In this document: positions 5,566 to 7,666 of the stretch, one piece after another
How the letters are laid out: every line of letters starts with the position of its first letter
How positions within the stretch are numbered: the stretch's first letter is position 1
Assembly (NCBI GenBank): GCA_026394435.1
Contig: JAPKYG010000013.1
Span: 1-7,666 of the forward strand
Length of the DNA stretch: 7,666 nucleotides
Direction: 5' to 3'
Source: Methanobacteriota archaeon
Lineage (GTDB): Archaea; Thermoplasmatota; E2; DHVEG-1
Made by a program: the position numbers and the translations under genes
Notes under the pieces: model-generated
What the model was told of the DNA's origin: nothing
The model's database searches: none
The model's input: the letters and a program-made list of their open reading frames with translations, nothing else

Positions 5566-5586
5566 TATTCCACTCTGTCATCAAAA

Positions 5587-5595
5587 CTATTTAAA
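5587..5595 (-). promoter_or_regulatory. TATA box for the minus-strand RNA candidate
   Basis: TTTAAATAG read on the minus strand. Its centre at 5591 lies about 26 nt from base 5565, where the terminal helix of the candidate RNA begins. The sequence is nearly symmetric, so it might instead serve the plus strand, but the plus-strand gene at 5693 has a better placed box at 5649-5656. Confidence 0.45.
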
Positions 5596-5648
5596 TGCAT
5601 CGTGTTAAAATCCCAAAATGGAAAAGTAATAGTACCATAACCAATTAA

Positions 5649-5656
5649 TTTTTAAA
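5649..5656 (+). promoter_or_regulatory. TATA promoter of the ATP-NAD kinase operon
   Basis: TTTTTAAA lies about 40 bp before the ATG at 5693. It predicts transcription from about 5678, giving a leader of about 15 nt that includes GAGTGAT (5683-5689), a partial match to the anti-Shine-Dalgarno complement. Confidence 0.45.
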
Positions 5657-5692
5657 CAAGGTTCATATTGAGAGCAATCCCTGAGTGATGCG

Positions 5693-6835
5693 ATGACCGT
5701 ACAAATTGGTTTTCTTGTCAACCCCATTGCGGGGATGGGTGGTCGAGTCGGACTGAAAGGAACCGATGGTGTTCTCAACAAAGCTGTTATGTTAGGCGCA
5801 AAACCTGTTGCACCTCAGAAAGCAGAAGAAATGCTCCGTGAGTTTTGTGCAATTTCTACAAACCACCATGATCTTCAATGGATCACCTGCGGTGGAGACA
5901 TGGGGAATAACGAATTAGAATCTGTTGGCATCAAAAATAAACAGGTCGTCTACTCGCCATCTGGGAACGCGACCTCGGCAGATGACACGAAAAACGCATG
6001 CAAAAAGCTTCTGGAACACCATATTGATTTGCTTGTTTTCTGTGGCGGTGATGGGACCACACGAGATATCTTCACCATCGTCGATAAAAAGATCCCGCTC
6101 CTCGGCATCCCTGCAGGAGTAAAGATGCATTCCGGTGTCTTCGGAATCAATACAACTGCTGCGGCAAAAATGCTCCATGAATTTATCAATGAGCGACTTA
6201 CGATCGGCGATGCTGAGATTATGGATCTTGACGAAGAGCTCTACCGCAGAGGAGAATGGAAGGTTCGATTGTTTGGTGTCGCAAAAGGGATTGTTGAACC
6301 GACCTATATACAGGTGGGAAAAGCTTGTTTTGAATCGGTTTCTGATGACGAGGTAAAAGACGAGCTTGCTGAACATATCAACGATGAACTGGAAAAATAC
6401 CCTGAGTGGTTATTCCTGTTTTGTTCCGGTGGAACCATTGATTACATCGCAAAAAAACTCAACATTCAACATACACTATTAGGTATCGATGCGGTCTACC
6501 AAAAACAGCTCGTGGGAAAAGATGTGAACGAAGAACAAATCCTGACGCTGCTGAAAAAATATCCAAAGGCGAAAATTCTTCTCAGTCCTATCGGAGCTCA
6601 AGGGTTTATTCTTGGCCGCGGGAACCTCCAACTCAGCCCTGCTGTTATCAATAAAATAGGAGTCGACAACATCATCGTCGTTGCCACACCCTCTAAGCTT
6701 ATGCATACCTCTATCCTGCGTGTAGACACAGGTGATAAAAAACTGGATCGTCTTTTTACTACGCAGGGGTACCTCATGGTGGTCATTGGATACCGGCTTA
6801 GCAGGGTAGTAAAGCTACAAACCAACAGCTTTTAA
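5693..6835 (+). CDS. ATP-NAD kinase/AcoX-family protein
   Basis: This 380-residue protein belongs to the predicted ATP-NAD kinase family related to AcoX of acetoin operons, in the diacylglycerol kinase/NAD kinase fold. Seen: N-terminal GFLVNPIAGMGG (6-17), the nucleotide-binding signature CGGDGTTRD (117-125, equivalent to the GGDGT of NAD kinases), and GIPAGVKMHSGVFGIN shortly after, which is characteristic of this family. A longer C-terminal part follows, with CSGGT and SPIGAQGFILGRGN. Family members are mostly uncharacterised; phosphorylation of NAD or a related nucleotide or sugar is inferred from motifs only. The ATG at 5693 follows a weak ribosome site. The stop is 54 bp before a glycine C-acetyltransferase-like gene on the same strand, so the two probably form an operon and may act on linked substrates. 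Confidence 0.85.
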   Translation: MTVQIGFLVNPIAGMGGRVGLKGTDGVLNKAVMLGAKPVAPQKAEEMLREFCAISTNHHDLQWITCGGDMGNNELESVGIKNKQVVYSPSGNATSADDTKNACKKLLEHHIDLLVFCGGDGTTRDIFTIVDKKIPLLGIPAGVKMHSGVFGINTTAAAKMLHEFINERLTIGDAEIMDLDEELYRRGEWKVRLFGVAKGIVEPTYIQVGKACFESVSDDEVKDELAEHINDELEKYPEWLFLFCSGGTIDYIAKKLNIQHTLLGIDAVYQKQLVGKDVNEEQILTLLKKYPKAKILLSPIGAQGFILGRGNLQLSPAVINKIGVDNIIVVATPSKLMHTSILRVDTGDKKLDRLFTTQGYLMVVIGYRLSRVVKLQTNSF

Positions 6836-6856
6836 TATTCGAATCTAATTCACTGA

Positions 6857-6868
6857 CCCCCTTTGGGG
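6857..6868 (+). repeat. Small C/G hairpin in the operon gap
   Basis: CCCC and GGGG separated by a short CTTT loop lie between the kinase stop and the Shine-Dalgarno of the next gene. The stem is only 4 bp and no T tract follows, so it is unlikely to terminate transcription. Confidence 0.25.
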
Positions 6869-6889
6869 CTTATCACTATTGGAGGCAGC

Positions 6890-7666
6890 ATGATGACACA
6901 AATTACAAAACGAAATGCAAATAAATTTTTGAAAGACGAATATGATGATTTAGTGAAGAACCATCTTGAGTGGAATATCCGCGTTCTTGAGAGCGGATCG
7001 AAACCTCATTCGATTGTCAATGGCAAAGAGGTCATCATGATGTGTTCGAACAACTACCTGAACCTCAGCAATCATCCCCGACTCATTAAAGGATCAATCG
7101 AGGCTGTAAAGAAATACGGTGCTGGGTCCGGTTCTGTTCGCGCGATTGCAGGCACCATGCAAATCCACACAGAAGTAGAAAAACGCCTCGCACGATTCAA
7201 AAGAACCGAATCTGCGCTCATTTATCAAACAGGTTTTGCTGCAAATGCTGGTCTGATTCCTCAGCTTGTTGGCGATGGAGATATCGTTATCAGCGATAAA
7301 TTGAACCACGGTAGTATTATTGATGGTGTCAGACTTTCAAAAGCGGAACGGGCAGTCTATGAACACCGGGATATGAGCGACCTTGAAAAGGTGTTGAAAG
7401 ATGCTGATAAGAAATATCGTCGCATCCTCATCATCACTGATGGAGTTTTTAGTATGGACGGAGACATCGCCCCGATGGACAAGATTGTGAAGCTTGCAAA
7501 TGAATATGGTGCAATGACCTATGTAGATGATGCTCATGGCGAAGGAGTCATTGGACCTGATGGTCGCGGGATTGGTGCGCATTTCCATATCGAAGGGAAA
7601 ATCGATGTGGAGATGGGGACTTTCAGTAAAGCGTTTGGTGTTGTGGGTGGCCTGATTGCAGGGAGC
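6890..7666 (+). CDS. Glycine C-acetyltransferase (KBL)/AONS-family PLP enzyme, 3'-truncated by window edge
   Basis: The visible 259 residues belong to the alpha-oxoamine synthase family, fold type I PLP enzymes joining an amino acid and an acyl-CoA with loss of CO2 or, in KBL, reversible formation of 2-amino-3-ketobutyrate. Seen: MCSNNYLNLSNHPRLI, GAGSGSVRAIAGTMQIH, SDKLNHGSIIDGVRLSKA, TDGVFSMDGD, D213-D-A-H216 (PLP contacts) and GTFSKAFG with K247 as the Schiff-base lysine, just before the cut. The run DGVRLSKA and ITDGVFSMDG resembles KBL more than BioF or serine palmitoyltransferase, but the family is hard to split by eye. GGAGG at 6881-6885 supports ATG 6890 or the adjacent ATG 6893, which has better spacing. 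About 130-140 residues are missing. It is downstream of, and probably co-transcribed with, the ATP-NAD kinase-like gene. Confidence 0.92.
   Translation, partial: MMTQITKRNANKFLKDEYDDLVKNHLEWNIRVLESGSKPHSIVNGKEVIMMCSNNYLNLSNHPRLIKGSIEAVKKYGAGSGSVRAIAGTMQIHTEVEKRLARFKRTESALIYQTGFAANAGLIPQLVGDGDIVISDKLNHGSIIDGVRLSKAERAVYEHRDMSDLEKVLKDADKKYRRILIITDGVFSMDGDIAPMDKIVKLANEYGAMTYVDDAHGEGVIGPDGRGIGAHFHIEGKIDVEMGTFSKAFGVVGGLIAGS

Noticed and set aside
5576..5584. TGATGA (box C-like) on the minus strand, hinting at a C/D-box guide RNA
   Set aside because: No CUGA box D or C'/D' pair occurs at the short spacing required, and the element lies upstream of the predicted transcription start.
5299..5640. Overlapping plus-strand ORF and minus-strand ORFs (5267-5584, 5314-5562) over the GC-rich island
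   Set aside because: Composition is low-complexity Arg/Ser/Cys rich. They overlap the PIN gene and have no ribosome site. The hydrophobic stretch in one minus frame arises from antisense PIN codons and the poly-T run.
1..7666. CRISPR arrays, insertion sequences, attachment sites or defence islands
   Set aside because: No regularly spaced direct repeats, transposase or integrase motifs, or target-site duplications were seen. The tRNA-Arg 3' end is not visibly duplicated nearby. The gene content is mostly housekeeping.

Overview
The window is a piece of an archaeal chromosome. The main evidence is an archaeal-type Elp3, translation initiation factor aIF2-beta, an archaeal FtsZ2-type tubulin homologue, an intron-less tRNA-Arg with no encoded CCA, TATA/BRE-like promoters, T-rich terminators and strong Shine-Dalgarno sites. 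The protein sequences look euryarchaeal in the broad sense. A Thermoplasmatota-like lineage is my guess and is not proven by this window.

Layout from left to right. (1) The 3' part of elp3 (1-1380) ends in T tracts. (2) A 45-residue small ORF (1467-1604) has its own TATA box and Shine-Dalgarno. (3) The aIF2-beta gene (1687-2307) carries a C-terminal TRAM domain. (4) An AT-rich intergenic stretch of about 330 bp holds a promoter and a dense cluster of GACGT, TGTC and GACA palindromes. It leads into a short ribbon-helix-helix (RHH) regulator (2636-2863) and ftsZ2 (2960-4084). This pairing matches the haloarchaeal cdrS-ftsZ2 module. A perfect palindromic hairpin sits between the two genes. (5) A bidirectional terminator separates ftsZ2 from a minus-strand, single-domain CheY-like response regulator (4131-4497), whose frame is broken at a nine-A run. 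(6) tRNA-Arg(TCG) (4672-4745) and a PIN-domain nuclease gene (4815-5390) follow on the plus strand. (7) A GC-rich island of about 165 bp (about 5401-5565) has no convincing ORF. It looks like a structured non-coding RNA on the minus strand, with a correctly spaced TATA box and a U-rich end. (8) An ATP-NAD kinase/AcoX-like gene (5693-6835) and the 5' part of a glycine C-acetyltransferase/AONS-family PLP enzyme (6890-7666, cut by the window end) form a likely operon.

Functionally, the left side is translation (tRNA wobble modification, initiation). The centre is cell division with its presumed regulator. The right side is a small metabolic operon. The most notable points are the candidate minus-strand RNA, the cdrS-ftsZ2 control region (operator-like cluster plus intergenic hairpin), the frameshifted response regulator and the unrecognised 45-residue protein.
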